Origin: Rahnella variigena
GTDB taxonomy: Bacteria; Pseudomonadota; Gammaproteobacteria; Enterobacterales; Enterobacteriaceae
Reading direction: 5' to 3'
Assembly (NCBI RefSeq): GCF_003610915.1
Contig: NZ_NSDJ01000001.1
Location: 434,001-498,000, forward strand
DNA: 64,000 nt
A program made the position numbers and the translations under genes. The notes under the pieces are model-generated. The model was not told the origin of the DNA. It saw nothing but the letters and a program-made list of their open reading frames with translations, and made no database searches. Numbering within the stretch: the first letter of the stretch is position 1; each line of letters opens with the position of its first letter. Of the stretch, positions 36,863 to 44,579 are shown one piece after another.

Positions 36863-38179
36863 TCAGACGACCATCGACAGCAACAGACATCCGCCCAGAC
36901 CACACAGGGAGATGATGGTTTCCAGCACGGACCAGGATTTGAAGGTTTCGACAATGCTCAGGTTGAAGTACTCCTTGAACAACCAGAAACCCGGATCGTT
37001 GACGTGTGAGAAAATCACGCTGCCGGAACCGACGGCGATCACCATCAGTTCAGGGCTGACGCCGGTGGTCGCGATCAGTGGCGCAGCAATGCCGCCCGCG
37101 GTAATCGCGGCAACGGTGGCAGAACCCAGTGCGATACGCAGCACTGCCGCAATTGACCACGCCAGCAGGATTGGCGAAAGGTTGCTGCCGTGCATCAGGG
37201 CGGCGATGTATTTTTCAATACCGCTGTCTACCAGCACCTGTTTGAACGCGCCGCCACCGCCGATGATTAACAACATCATGGCGATGATTTTGATGGAATC
37301 GCTGACGGTTGCCATCACTTCATCCATCTTACGACCGCGGTTCAGGCCGAAGGTGAAGATAGCGATGAGTACCGCAATCAGCGTGGCCATTACCGGATCG
37401 CCAAAGAACTCAGCGTAAGCCAGTACCGGATGGCCTTTCGGCAAGATCATTTCGCAGACGGCGCGGAATGCCATCAGAATAACCGGCACCAGGGACGTCG
37501 CCACGCTGACACCAAAGCCCGGCATCTCTTCTTCCGTGAAGGTTTTCGGGTTGAACAGGCCTTCCGGAACCGGTTTGTCGATCCCTTTCAGGAAACGCGC
37601 ATAAACCGGACCCGCCAGAATGACCGTCGGCACCGCCAGCAGTGAGCCATACAGCAGGGTTTTGCCCATATCCGCATGGAAAATGGTGGCAATCGCTGTC
37701 GGGCCAGGGTGCGGAGGCAGGAAACCGTGCGTCACGGACAATGCAGCCGCCATCGGCACACCGACATACAGCAGTGGCAGACGCGCCGCCGCCGCCACGG
37801 TAAATACCAGTGGCAGCATCAGCACGAAGCCGACTTCATAGAACAGCGCAAAACCGACGATAAAACCAGTCAGCACAATCGCCCACTGAATGTGTTCACG
37901 GCCAAACTTTTCGATAAGCGTGGTCGCGATGCGCTGCGCACCGCCGCAGTCCGCCAGCATTTTTCCGAGCATGGCACCGAAGCCCATGATCAGCGCCAGA
38001 CTGCCGAGCGTGCCGCCTACCCCGTTTTTGATCGACGTGATGACTTTGTCGACCGGCATTCCCTGCATGATACCCACCGCCAGCGCGACCAGGATCAGTG
38101 CAATGAAGCCATTAAGCTTAAATCGGATCATAAGTAACAACAGCAGTGCGACACCCACCGCTACAATAACTAATGGCAT
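36863..38179 (-). CDS. gntT: High-affinity gluconate:H+ symporter, GntT type
   Basis: GntP-family permease of 438 residues, the same length as E. coli GntT, with about 12-14 membrane segments. Stretches such as GTLGSLALIMGFGAMLGKML, VGFALFYEVGFVLMLPLVF, HGFLPPHPGPTAIA and VIFSHVNDPGFWLFKEYFN agree with GntT rather than GntU. It imports gluconate at micromolar levels. The start at 38179 (MPLVIVAVG) is chosen for its GGGG ribosome site; an ATG at 38194 has none. In E. coli gntT follows nfuA and gntU sits here; this copy occupies the gntU position but is divergent from gntK, with GntR operators and a CRP site between them. Confidence 0.87.
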   Translation of the reverse strand: MPLVIVAVGVALLLLLMIRFKLNGFIALILVALAVGIMQGMPVDKVITSIKNGVGGTLGSLALIMGFGAMLGKMLADCGGAQRIATTLIEKFGREHIQWAIVLTGFIVGFALFYEVGFVLMLPLVFTVAAAARLPLLYVGVPMAAALSVTHGFLPPHPGPTAIATIFHADMGKTLLYGSLLAVPTVILAGPVYARFLKGIDKPVPEGLFNPKTFTEEEMPGFGVSVATSLVPVILMAFRAVCEMILPKGHPVLAYAEFFGDPVMATLIAVLIAIFTFGLNRGRKMDEVMATVSDSIKIIAMMLLIIGGGGAFKQVLVDSGIEKYIAALMHGSNLSPILLAWSIAAVLRIALGSATVAAITAGGIAAPLIATTGVSPELMVIAVGSGSVIFSHVNDPGFWLFKEYFNLSIVETFKSWSVLETIISLCGLGGCLLLSMVV

Positions 38180-38314
38180 ATTCTTTCCCCTCATGCTGTC
38201 ACTGCGGTATGGCTAAAAACCGGGTGACGCATTGTTTTTAATTTTCAACATGTTGTAGGAATTAACAGTGCAACGGGTACAGACCGCGACCGCTAAAACA
38301 GCAGTGCATTCCTT

Positions 38315-38330
38315 TGTGATATTAGTCACA
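38315..38330. promoter_or_regulatory. CRP site in the gntT-gntK intergenic region
   Basis: TGTGA-TATTAG-TCACA is a perfect CRP core, about 136 bases upstream of gntT and 97 upstream of gntK. It supports catabolite control of gluconate uptake. Confidence 0.85.
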
Positions 38331-38337
38331 TCTCCAT

Positions 38338-38367
38338 TTGTTACCGGTATCATGATACCGGTAACAT
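38338..38367. promoter_or_regulatory. Two overlapping GntR operators
   Basis: TTGTTACCGGTATCAT (38338-38353) and ATGATACCGGTAACAT (38352-38367) each match the GntR operator type ATGTTACCGGTAACAT, with centres at 38345/46 and 38359/60, 14 bases apart and sharing two bases. They lie between the divergent gntT and gntK and probably repress both until gluconate binds GntR. Confidence 0.85.
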
Positions 38368-38426
38368 GCTAATATTAGGACTCACTGCGCAGTCAAAATG
38401 TTCATTTTGGGATAGAGATCATACTT

Positions 38427-38942
38427 ATGGCAGGACAAAGCATCATTCTGATGGGCGTGTCAGGCAGCGGTAAATCCACCGTCGGCGCGGCACTGGCCCG
38501 TGAAATTAACGCGAAATTTATCGACGGCGATGATCTTCATCCCCGCGCCAATATCCAGAAAATGGCCAGCGGCACGCCACTCAACGACGACGACCGTGCG
38601 CCGTGGTTATTGCGCCTGAACGACGCGGCTTACAGCCTGCGCCATAAAAATGAAACCGGCATTATTGTCTGTTCTGCGCTGAAACGCCGCTACCGCGACG
38701 CGCTGCGTAAAGACAACGAAGGCATGGTGTTCATCTACATGAAAGGCAGTTTTGACGTGATTGCCGACCGCCTGAAAGCCCGCGCCGGACACTTTATGCC
38801 GACCGATTTACTGCGCAGCCAGTTCGATGCCCTCGAAGAACCGGGCGATGATGAACCGGATGTGTTGCGCGTGAATATCGATCACAAGTTTGAAGGTGTG
38901 GTGGATCGTTGTATTGCAGCACTGAAGACAGTACAGAAGTAA
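38427..38942 (+). CDS. gntK: Thermoresistant gluconokinase GntK
   Basis: Kinase of 171 residues (E. coli 175) that phosphorylates gluconate to 6-phosphogluconate with ATP for the Entner-Doudoroff or pentose phosphate path. The P-loop GVSGSGKSTVG is at the N-terminus, then FIDGDDLHPRANIQKM and CSALKRRYRD. It is on the plus strand, divergent from gntT and convergent with gntR, unlike the E. coli operon gntRKU where all genes run the same way. Confidence 0.96.
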   Translation: MAGQSIILMGVSGSGKSTVGAALAREINAKFIDGDDLHPRANIQKMASGTPLNDDDRAPWLLRLNDAAYSLRHKNETGIIVCSALKRRYRDALRKDNEGMVFIYMKGSFDVIADRLKARAGHFMPTDLLRSQFDALEEPGDDEPDVLRVNIDHKFEGVVDRCIAALKTVQK

Positions 38943-38947
38943 GACTT

Positions 38948-39060
38948 TCTCCTCCCCCTGCGAAGGGGGAGGTCGGGAGGGGGTTTTAATGGCAGCGCTG
39001 TCATCTGCAAAACCCACACCCCATCCCAGCCTTCCCCTCGTGAGAGGGGAAGGAGTAAAA
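38948..39060. repeat. Composite palindromic repeat (BIME-like), copy 3
   Basis: Between the convergent ends of gntK and gntR: a palindrome CTCCCCCTGCGAAGGGGGAG (about 38953-38972), then GGGGTTTTAATGGC (38980-38993), as in the terminal repeat of copy 1, and a second, diverged palindrome CTTCCCCTCGTGAGAGGGGAAG (positions about 39030-39052, key CCCCTCGTGAGAGGGG). Confidence 0.75.
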
Positions 39061-39062
39061 GA

Positions 39063-40064
39063 TCAGATACTTCCACCCGCAGATATCGTAAATCCGACAT
39101 CCACCATTCTCGGCACCACTTCTTCGCCGCGTAATCTCGCCAGCAGGCGTTCGGCGGAAATCTGCCCCATTCTTTCGCGCGGCGTGAGTACGCTTGCCAG
39201 CGGCGGTTCCATCGCCTGTCCCATGTTGTGACCGTGGAAACCAGCAATCGCCATTTGTGACGGGATTTTCAGTCCCTGACGCTGGCATTCAAAGAATGCG
39301 CCCGCCGCCAGGTCATCGTTGGTGCAGAAAATACTGTCGATTTTCGGCCAGTCTTTTTGCGCCTGACGCAGTAATTCCGCGCCCGCGCTGTAACTCGAGG
39401 AGCGGCTGGTCATCACGCTGTAAGGCTCCAGCCCGGATTCGCGCATCGCCTGCTCGTAACCTTGCTGTTTGATAATCGTACGTTCGTCCTGACGCGCGCC
39501 GAAATACACCACATGCCGATGGCCGCGGGCGATAATTTGCTGGGTCATTTGGCGGGCGGCCTCAAAGTTGTTGAACCCGACCGCCAGATCGACGCACGGC
39601 GATACGCAGTCCATCATTTCCACCACCGGAATACCGGCCACTTCAATCATCTTCAGCGTACGCGCCGTGTGATGGCGTTCGGACAAAATCAGCCCGTCGA
39701 TATTGTAGGAAAGCAGCGAGGTCAGACGCTGTTCTTCGCGCTCCTGGCTGTAGCCGTAGTGCGCCAGCATAGTTTGATAGCCGTGGATATCGGTCACGCT
39801 TTCGATACCGCGCAGCACTTCGGCGAATACCTGGTTGGTCAGCGACGGCAGCAGCACACCGATGGCGCGGCTTTTCGCATTGGAAAGAATATCCGGTGCG
39901 CGATTGGGGATGTAACCCAGCTCATCGAGCGCCGCAGAAATCTTTTCCTGCAACGCACCGGAAACCTGTTCAGGATTGCGCAAATAACGGCTGACCGTCA
40001 TTTTGGTGACGCCCACCTTGTCGGCAACATCCTGGAGTACGGGTCTTTTTTTCTTGATATTCAT
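39063..40064 (-). CDS. gntR: LacI-family gluconate repressor GntR
   Basis: Repressor of 333 residues (E. coli 331). The helix-turn-helix LQDVADKVGVTKMTVSRYL is near residues 10-29, followed by the hinge and periplasmic-binding-like domain (AIGVLLPSLTNQVFAEVLRG). It represses gluconate uptake and Entner-Doudoroff genes and is released by gluconate or a derivative. ATG at 40064 is chosen; the codon before it in frame is TTG. The operators at 38338-38367 match its known site. Confidence 0.95.
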   Translation of the reverse strand: MNIKKKRPVLQDVADKVGVTKMTVSRYLRNPEQVSGALQEKISAALDELGYIPNRAPDILSNAKSRAIGVLLPSLTNQVFAEVLRGIESVTDIHGYQTMLAHYGYSQEREEQRLTSLLSYNIDGLILSERHHTARTLKMIEVAGIPVVEMMDCVSPCVDLAVGFNNFEAARQMTQQIIARGHRHVVYFGARQDERTIIKQQGYEQAMRESGLEPYSVMTSRSSSYSAGAELLRQAQKDWPKIDSIFCTNDDLAAGAFFECQRQGLKIPSQMAIAGFHGHNMGQAMEPPLASVLTPRERMGQISAERLLARLRGEEVVPRMVDVGFTISAGGSI

Positions 40065-40164
40065 CAATGAGATGGTGCCGCTGAAAAGGTTAAGGGATCA
40101 GAGTGTGATGTTAGCAAACAATCGCGCAGGCGGATATCCGTTGCTGCGCGACATGAGAGGTTTG

Positions 40165-41082
40165 TCAGGATGGCAGGGAAAGCTGACCGCGAACCGGTGC
40201 GCGGAGGTTTGCGGAAAACTGTCCGGTCAGTAACGCCATCGCACGTTGTGCCAGTGTTTCCAGCGGATAGGCAATTGCCGGAACGGCAGAAACACCCGGC
40301 GGCAGCGTGCTGTCGAGGCTGAATACCATCACATTTTCAGGCACGGCACGCCCGTGCTGTGCAAGCTGACGGAGTGCGTCCTGCGCGGTGGCATCGTCCG
40401 GCACCAGCAGCGCGTTGAACGGCACGTTCTGTGCCAGCAGTTGCGACAATGCCTGTCCGCCGCTGTGTACCAGCCGCCGGTCATAAGGCAGCAGGAATTT
40501 CTCCAGCGCGAGATGATATCCCTGCAAGATTTGCCCGGCAGTTTCATGACTCTCCGTATTGATCAGCGCAATCTGTCTGCGCCCTTGTTTGAGCACATAC
40601 TGGCAGGCGGTTTCGGCCGCAAAGCTGCGGTCAAAATGAATACTGCGCGCTGAATCTGCATCCAGACAATCAATGGTGATGACGTTTTCAGGCAATGCCG
40701 GCAACGCAAATCGCGCGCCAATCACAATCATCGCATCGCACAGACCGCGCCCGATTTCATCCACGGAATGCGTGAGGCTTGCTGCGTCGGTGGCAAAGCG
40801 CAACAGCAAATATTTCTGATTCAGCCGCAGCTCTTTTTCCAGCGCGTGCAGATAACCGGTGGACTGGTTAATGTTTTCCGTCGCACAAATCACGCCGATA
40901 CAGCCGGTAGACTGAGTCGACAGCGACTGCGCAATCACGCTCGGTTTGTATTGCAGTGTTTCCACCGCCTGCATTACGGCCAGGCGGCTTTCCTCTTTCA
41001 CACCGCGGCTGCCACTCAAAACACGGGACACCGTCGCTTTCGACACCTTCGCCAGCCGCGAAACGTCGTTAATGTTTGCCAT
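40165..41082 (-). CDS. LacI-family regulator of the beta-glucoside PTS operon
   Basis: Regulator of 305 residues. The LacI helix-turn-helix INDVSRLAKVSKATVSRVLSG is at the very N-terminus (given by its key VSKATVSRVLSG), followed by a sugar-binding-like domain that is short for the family. It is the last gene of the unit EIIB, EIIC, 6-phospho-beta-glucosidase, regulator, 13 bases after the glucosidase gene. The perfect palindrome ATGGAAACCGGTTTCCAT upstream of the EIIB gene is of the LacI operator type and is probably its target. Confidence 0.83.
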   Translation of the reverse strand: MANINDVSRLAKVSKATVSRVLSGSRGVKEESRLAVMQAVETLQYKPSVIAQSLSTQSTGCIGVICATENINQSTGYLHALEKELRLNQKYLLLRFATDAASLTHSVDEIGRGLCDAMIVIGARFALPALPENVITIDCLDADSARSIHFDRSFAAETACQYVLKQGRRQIALINTESHETAGQILQGYHLALEKFLLPYDRRLVHSGGQALSQLLAQNVPFNALLVPDDATAQDALRQLAQHGRAVPENVMVFSLDSTLPPGVSAVPAIAYPLETLAQRAMALLTGQFSANLRAPVRGQLSLPS

Positions 41083-41095
41083 GTCTTTCCTTGTG

Positions 41096-42478
41096 TTAAT
41101 CGAAACCGTTGTTTTTAGACACCGCCGCGAACCATTCGCCGCTTTTCTTCACTGTGCGTTTTTGGGTTTCCAGATCCAGCTGGATGAAACCATACCGGTT
41201 TTTATAGGCATTCATCCATGACCAGCAGTCAATAAATGTCCACATATGGTAGCCGAGACAGCCGCTGCCTTCCTGCAATGCCCGGTGCAACCATTTCAGA
41301 TGCCCGCTGACGAACTCAATGCGGTAATCATCGTCAATCCGGCCATCCTTTTCGAAGCGCAGTTCATGCTCTACGCCCATGCCGTTTTCAGAAATGAAAC
41401 AGCGCGGATTGCCGTAGTTTTCGCGCAAATTGGTGAGGATATCGTAAATGCCCTGCTCGTAGATTTCCCAGCCACGGTGCGGGTTCATTTTACGGCCCGG
41501 CATCACGTAGTTATCGAAAAACCATTCCGGCATAAACGGACTTTCCGGATTGACCATACTGTCGCGGCACTGAATACGGCGCGGCTGGTAATAGTTAATG
41601 CCGAGTAAATCCACCACGCCCTGTTGCAGCAGTTCTTTATCGCCCTGCTGACAGACCGGCAGCTGATCGTATTTTTTCAGCAATTCCACCAGCTCCTGCG
41701 GATATTCACCGCGCAGCGCCGGATCGAGGAAACTGCGGTTAAACATCAGATCCGCAATATTGGCGGCTTTCACATCTGCCGGATTTTGCGAGCGCGGATA
41801 AGACGGCGTGAGGTTAAGAATGATGCCGATTTCACCACCGGTATTGCGGGCACGATAGGCTTTCACCGCCAGAGAATGCGCCAGCATGGTGTGATACGCC
41901 ACCGTGGCGGCACGTTTGAAATCCACCACATTCGGGTAATGGAAGTCATACAGATAGCCGCCTTCCACCGGCACCACCGGTTCGTTGAAGGTGAACCAGT
42001 GCTTCACGCGGTCACCGAACAACTCAAAACAGGTATCGGCATATTTTGCGTAAGCCTGCACGACGTCGCGGTTTTCCCAGCCGCCGATTTCCTGCATCGC
42101 CATCGGCATATCAAAGTGGAACAGATTGATAAACGGCTGCACGCCCTGCACCAGCATTTCGTCGATCACCTGATTATAAAACGTGACCGCTTCCTGATTC
42201 ACTTCGCCGCGTCCGTTGGGGATCAAACGCGCCCAGGAAATCGACGTGCGAAACGTGTTGTGGTTCAGCTGTTTCAGCAGCGCAATGTCTTCGCGCCAGT
42301 TTTTATAAAACGTCGAGGTATCCTGCGGACCCACGTCGTTGTGGAAACGTGTCGGCTGCTGTGAATACCAGTGATCCCACACCGTCGCGCTTTTGCCGTG
42401 GCTCAGGGTTTCACCTTCCGTCTGCGGCGCGGAACTGGCACTGCCCCACCAGAATTCTTTTGGAAATGCGTATTTCAT
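41096..42478 (-). CDS. 6-phospho-beta-glucosidase, GH1
   Basis: GH1 enzyme of 460 residues. It hydrolyses phosphorylated beta-glucosides such as cellobiose-6-phosphate or aryl-beta-glucosides delivered by the PTS. Seen: the N-terminal FPKEFWWGSASSAPQTEG, the acid/base Glu166 in FTFNEPV and the nucleophile Glu364 in FISENGMG. The serine, lysine and tyrosine that bind the 6-phosphate near the C-terminus could not be confirmed by eye. The start at 42478 (MKYAFPKEF) is preferred over 42484 because GAGG stands seven bases before it. It resembles BglA-type enzymes. Confidence 0.9.
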   Translation of the reverse strand: MKYAFPKEFWWGSASSAPQTEGETLSHGKSATVWDHWYSQQPTRFHNDVGPQDTSTFYKNWREDIALLKQLNHNTFRTSISWARLIPNGRGEVNQEAVTFYNQVIDEMLVQGVQPFINLFHFDMPMAMQEIGGWENRDVVQAYAKYADTCFELFGDRVKHWFTFNEPVVPVEGGYLYDFHYPNVVDFKRAATVAYHTMLAHSLAVKAYRARNTGGEIGIILNLTPSYPRSQNPADVKAANIADLMFNRSFLDPALRGEYPQELVELLKKYDQLPVCQQGDKELLQQGVVDLLGINYYQPRRIQCRDSMVNPESPFMPEWFFDNYVMPGRKMNPHRGWEIYEQGIYDILTNLRENYGNPRCFISENGMGVEHELRFEKDGRIDDDYRIEFVSGHLKWLHRALQEGSGCLGYHMWTFIDCWSWMNAYKNRYGFIQLDLETQKRTVKKSGEWFAAVSKNNGFD

Positions 42479-42531
42479 TGTCATCCTCGCTGTCCGTTAG
42501 CTTAACGTTTTTAACTGAATTATTTGACTGT

Positions 42532-43860
42532 TTAGCTGTTTGCCGGTACGGCATTGTCCGCCGTTTGTGCCGTGGCTTTTTCCGCTTCCTGTTTCAGCAA
42601 CGTACGTTCATAGGCTTTCAGGAACGGGTAGTACATTACGGCTGATAACACCATACAGAACAGGCACATAATTACCGGACTGAATGCCCAGTTTGCGGCC
42701 CATGACGCACCAATTGGCGCGGGCGTTGTCCAGGGCGTGAGCGAGACCACTTGCGCGACCCAGCCCAGTTTGGTGGCGGTATACGCAAAAATTGCGTTCA
42801 GCATCGGTACCAGTGTGAACGGCAGGAAGAACACCGGATTCATGATAATCGGCGTACCAAACAGGATCGGTTCGTTGATGTTGAAGAAGCTCGGCACCAC
42901 GCCCATCTTGCCTATGGTGCGCAGATGCACGGCCTTACTGCACAGCAGCAGGATCGCCAGCGGCAGGGTCGAGCCGACGCCGCCAATCAGCAGATAGTGA
43001 TCCCAGAATCCTTGCAGATAGATATGTGGCAGCGGCTCGCCGTTCTGTAACGCCGTCTGGTTCAGCGCCAGATTGGTCATCCAGAACGGGTTCATGATGC
43101 CGGTCACAATCAGCGCACCGTGAATGCCTGCAAACCACAGCACCTGACAGATAAACACCGAAATCAAAATTGCCGGCAAAGAATCGGATGCGGAAACCAG
43201 CGGTGCCAGCAAGTGCATGATGGCTTCAGGAATAATCATGCCAGTGGTGGACTGAATAAACAGGTTCAGCGGATGCAGCGTGGCGACAATCACCACCACC
43301 GGGATCAGAATTTCAAACGAACGCGCCACGCCGGTCGGCACTTCTTTCGGCAGACGAATGGTGATGTTGCGGCGTTTGAGCAGCGCATACACTTCGGCGG
43401 CATAAATCGCCGTCAGGATCGCAGTGAAAATGCCTTCGCCGGAGAAATATTGCGTCGAGATTTGTTTGTCATGATACGGCGCCGCCACCAGCAGGAATGC
43501 CATAAACGCCAGCAAGCCGGTCATGATCGGGTCGAGTTTATAGTGTTTACCGAGACTTGCGCCGATGCCCACCGAGATGAAAAATGTCATCACGCCCATG
43601 CTCAGATACCACGGCAGCATCAGCTGCTCGCGGTACTTCAGCGACAAATCCAGCCAGCCGCGCGCGAAACCCCAGGTGGTGTCCGGCGAGAAAGGCGGGA
43701 AGATAAACACCAGCATGAATGAGCCGATAATCATGAAAGGCAACGCCGCGATAAACCCGTCACGAATGGCGATCACATGCCGTTGCTGACCGACGCTGCC
43801 CGCCAGTGGCGTGATGTGTTTTTCGATGACGTTAACCATCGCCTGATAAAGGCCACTCAT
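42532..43860 (-). CDS. PTS EIIC component, cellobiose/lichenan family
   Basis: Membrane permease of 442 residues with about ten membrane segments, of the lactose/cellobiose EIIC family (start MSGLYQAMVNVIEKHITPLAG; also NINEPILFGTPIIMNP, the family's sugar-site region). It imports beta-glucosides and presents them to the EIIB protein. The ATG overlaps the EIIB stop by four bases. No EIIA gene is in the unit, so the phosphate must come from an EIIA encoded elsewhere. Confidence 0.9.
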   Translation of the reverse strand: MSGLYQAMVNVIEKHITPLAGSVGQQRHVIAIRDGFIAALPFMIIGSFMLVFIFPPFSPDTTWGFARGWLDLSLKYREQLMLPWYLSMGVMTFFISVGIGASLGKHYKLDPIMTGLLAFMAFLLVAAPYHDKQISTQYFSGEGIFTAILTAIYAAEVYALLKRRNITIRLPKEVPTGVARSFEILIPVVVIVATLHPLNLFIQSTTGMIIPEAIMHLLAPLVSASDSLPAILISVFICQVLWFAGIHGALIVTGIMNPFWMTNLALNQTALQNGEPLPHIYLQGFWDHYLLIGGVGSTLPLAILLLCSKAVHLRTIGKMGVVPSFFNINEPILFGTPIIMNPVFFLPFTLVPMLNAIFAYTATKLGWVAQVVSLTPWTTPAPIGASWAANWAFSPVIMCLFCMVLSAVMYYPFLKAYERTLLKQEAEKATAQTADNAVPANS

Positions 43861-44180
43861 ACGCGGCTTCCTTCCTGTGCGATCAGGCCGTAAGCGAAGT
43901 CGAGCACGTTGTCGCCGCGCTGCATGCCGTAATCCATCATGTTGATGGTTTCTACCGGAATATTGAATTCTGCGGCTCTTTTGGATAAATCAGCCTGCAT
44001 ATAACGCACCTGCGGCCCGAGCAGCACGACCTGATAGTCGCGGAATTTTTCGTCAAACTCGCTGGCTCCGAACGCGTCGATCTGCACTTCTTCGCCGCGC
44101 TCTGCCGCCACTTCTTTCATTTTGCGTACTAATAAACTGGTCGACATTCCCGCCGAACAACAAAGCATGATTCTTTTCAT
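43857..44180 (-). CDS. PTS EIIB component, cellobiose/lichenan family
   Basis: Phosphocarrier of 107 residues. The P-loop MLCCSAGMSTSLLV holds the phosphorylated cysteine, Cys8 by comparison with ChbB. It is the first gene of the beta-glucoside operon and follows a region with a CRP site and a LacI-type palindrome. Confidence 0.92.
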   Translation of the reverse strand: MKRIMLCCSAGMSTSLLVRKMKEVAAERGEEVQIDAFGASEFDEKFRDYQVVLLGPQVRYMQADLSKRAAEFNIPVETINMMDYGMQRGDNVLDFAYGLIAQEGSRV

Positions 44181-44245
44181 TTTGCTTCACTCCCAGATGA
44201 TTTATGTTCTGCCCGTTTCTGCTTGCTGAGGGTATTTGAGGCGTT

Positions 44246-44263
44246 ATGGAAACCGGTTTCCAT
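44246..44263. promoter_or_regulatory. LacI-type operator of the beta-glucoside operon
   Basis: Perfect 18-base palindrome ATGGAAACCGGTTTCCAT, 66 bases upstream of the EIIB start, with an extra half-site GGTTTCC right after it. The central CCGG and GGAAACC arms are typical of LacI/GalR operators. Confidence 0.75.
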
Positions 44264-44320
44264 GGTTTCCGGGAAAATGTGCGAGCCTGTTCATAAAATT
44301 TCACGGAGATTGTCCGGCGA

Positions 44321-44336
44321 TGTGAAATGTTTCACA
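44321..44336. promoter_or_regulatory. CRP site of the beta-glucoside operon
   Basis: TGTGA-AATGTT-TCACA, a perfect CRP core 141 bases upstream of the EIIB start. It could also act on the divergent autotransporter gene. Confidence 0.8.
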
Positions 44337-44579
44337 TTTTGAGCAAATGTCATTCGCGCAGGAAAAAAGTGTCGCTACAGAGAAAACGAATAACAATTAT
44401 CACTACAGCATGAAATGACATATCAATAAAATATTTTACGGTGTCATAAATAAAAACTAAATCCGATTAATATCATTGCCTGCGTTCTGTTAAAAATTGA
44501 TATCGAATGATTTTATCGTTTGAGGATTATTGAATACATTGTCCGGCATTCATCACCTGTTTTCTTTGAGGAATGCCCG

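Larger units (their letters stand above)
44181..44579. other. Divergent control region between the beta-glucoside operon and the autotransporter gene
   Basis: This 399-base stretch has no gene. On the left it holds the LacI-type palindrome (44246-44263) and a perfect CRP site (44321-44336) serving the PTS operon. The right half (about 44380-44530) is AT-rich and must carry the autotransporter promoter; no clear hexamers were placed. Confidence 0.6.

Noticed and set aside
36863..38194. Calling the permease GntU from its position
   Set aside because: Length (438 residues) and long stretches of sequence agree with GntT rather than GntU.
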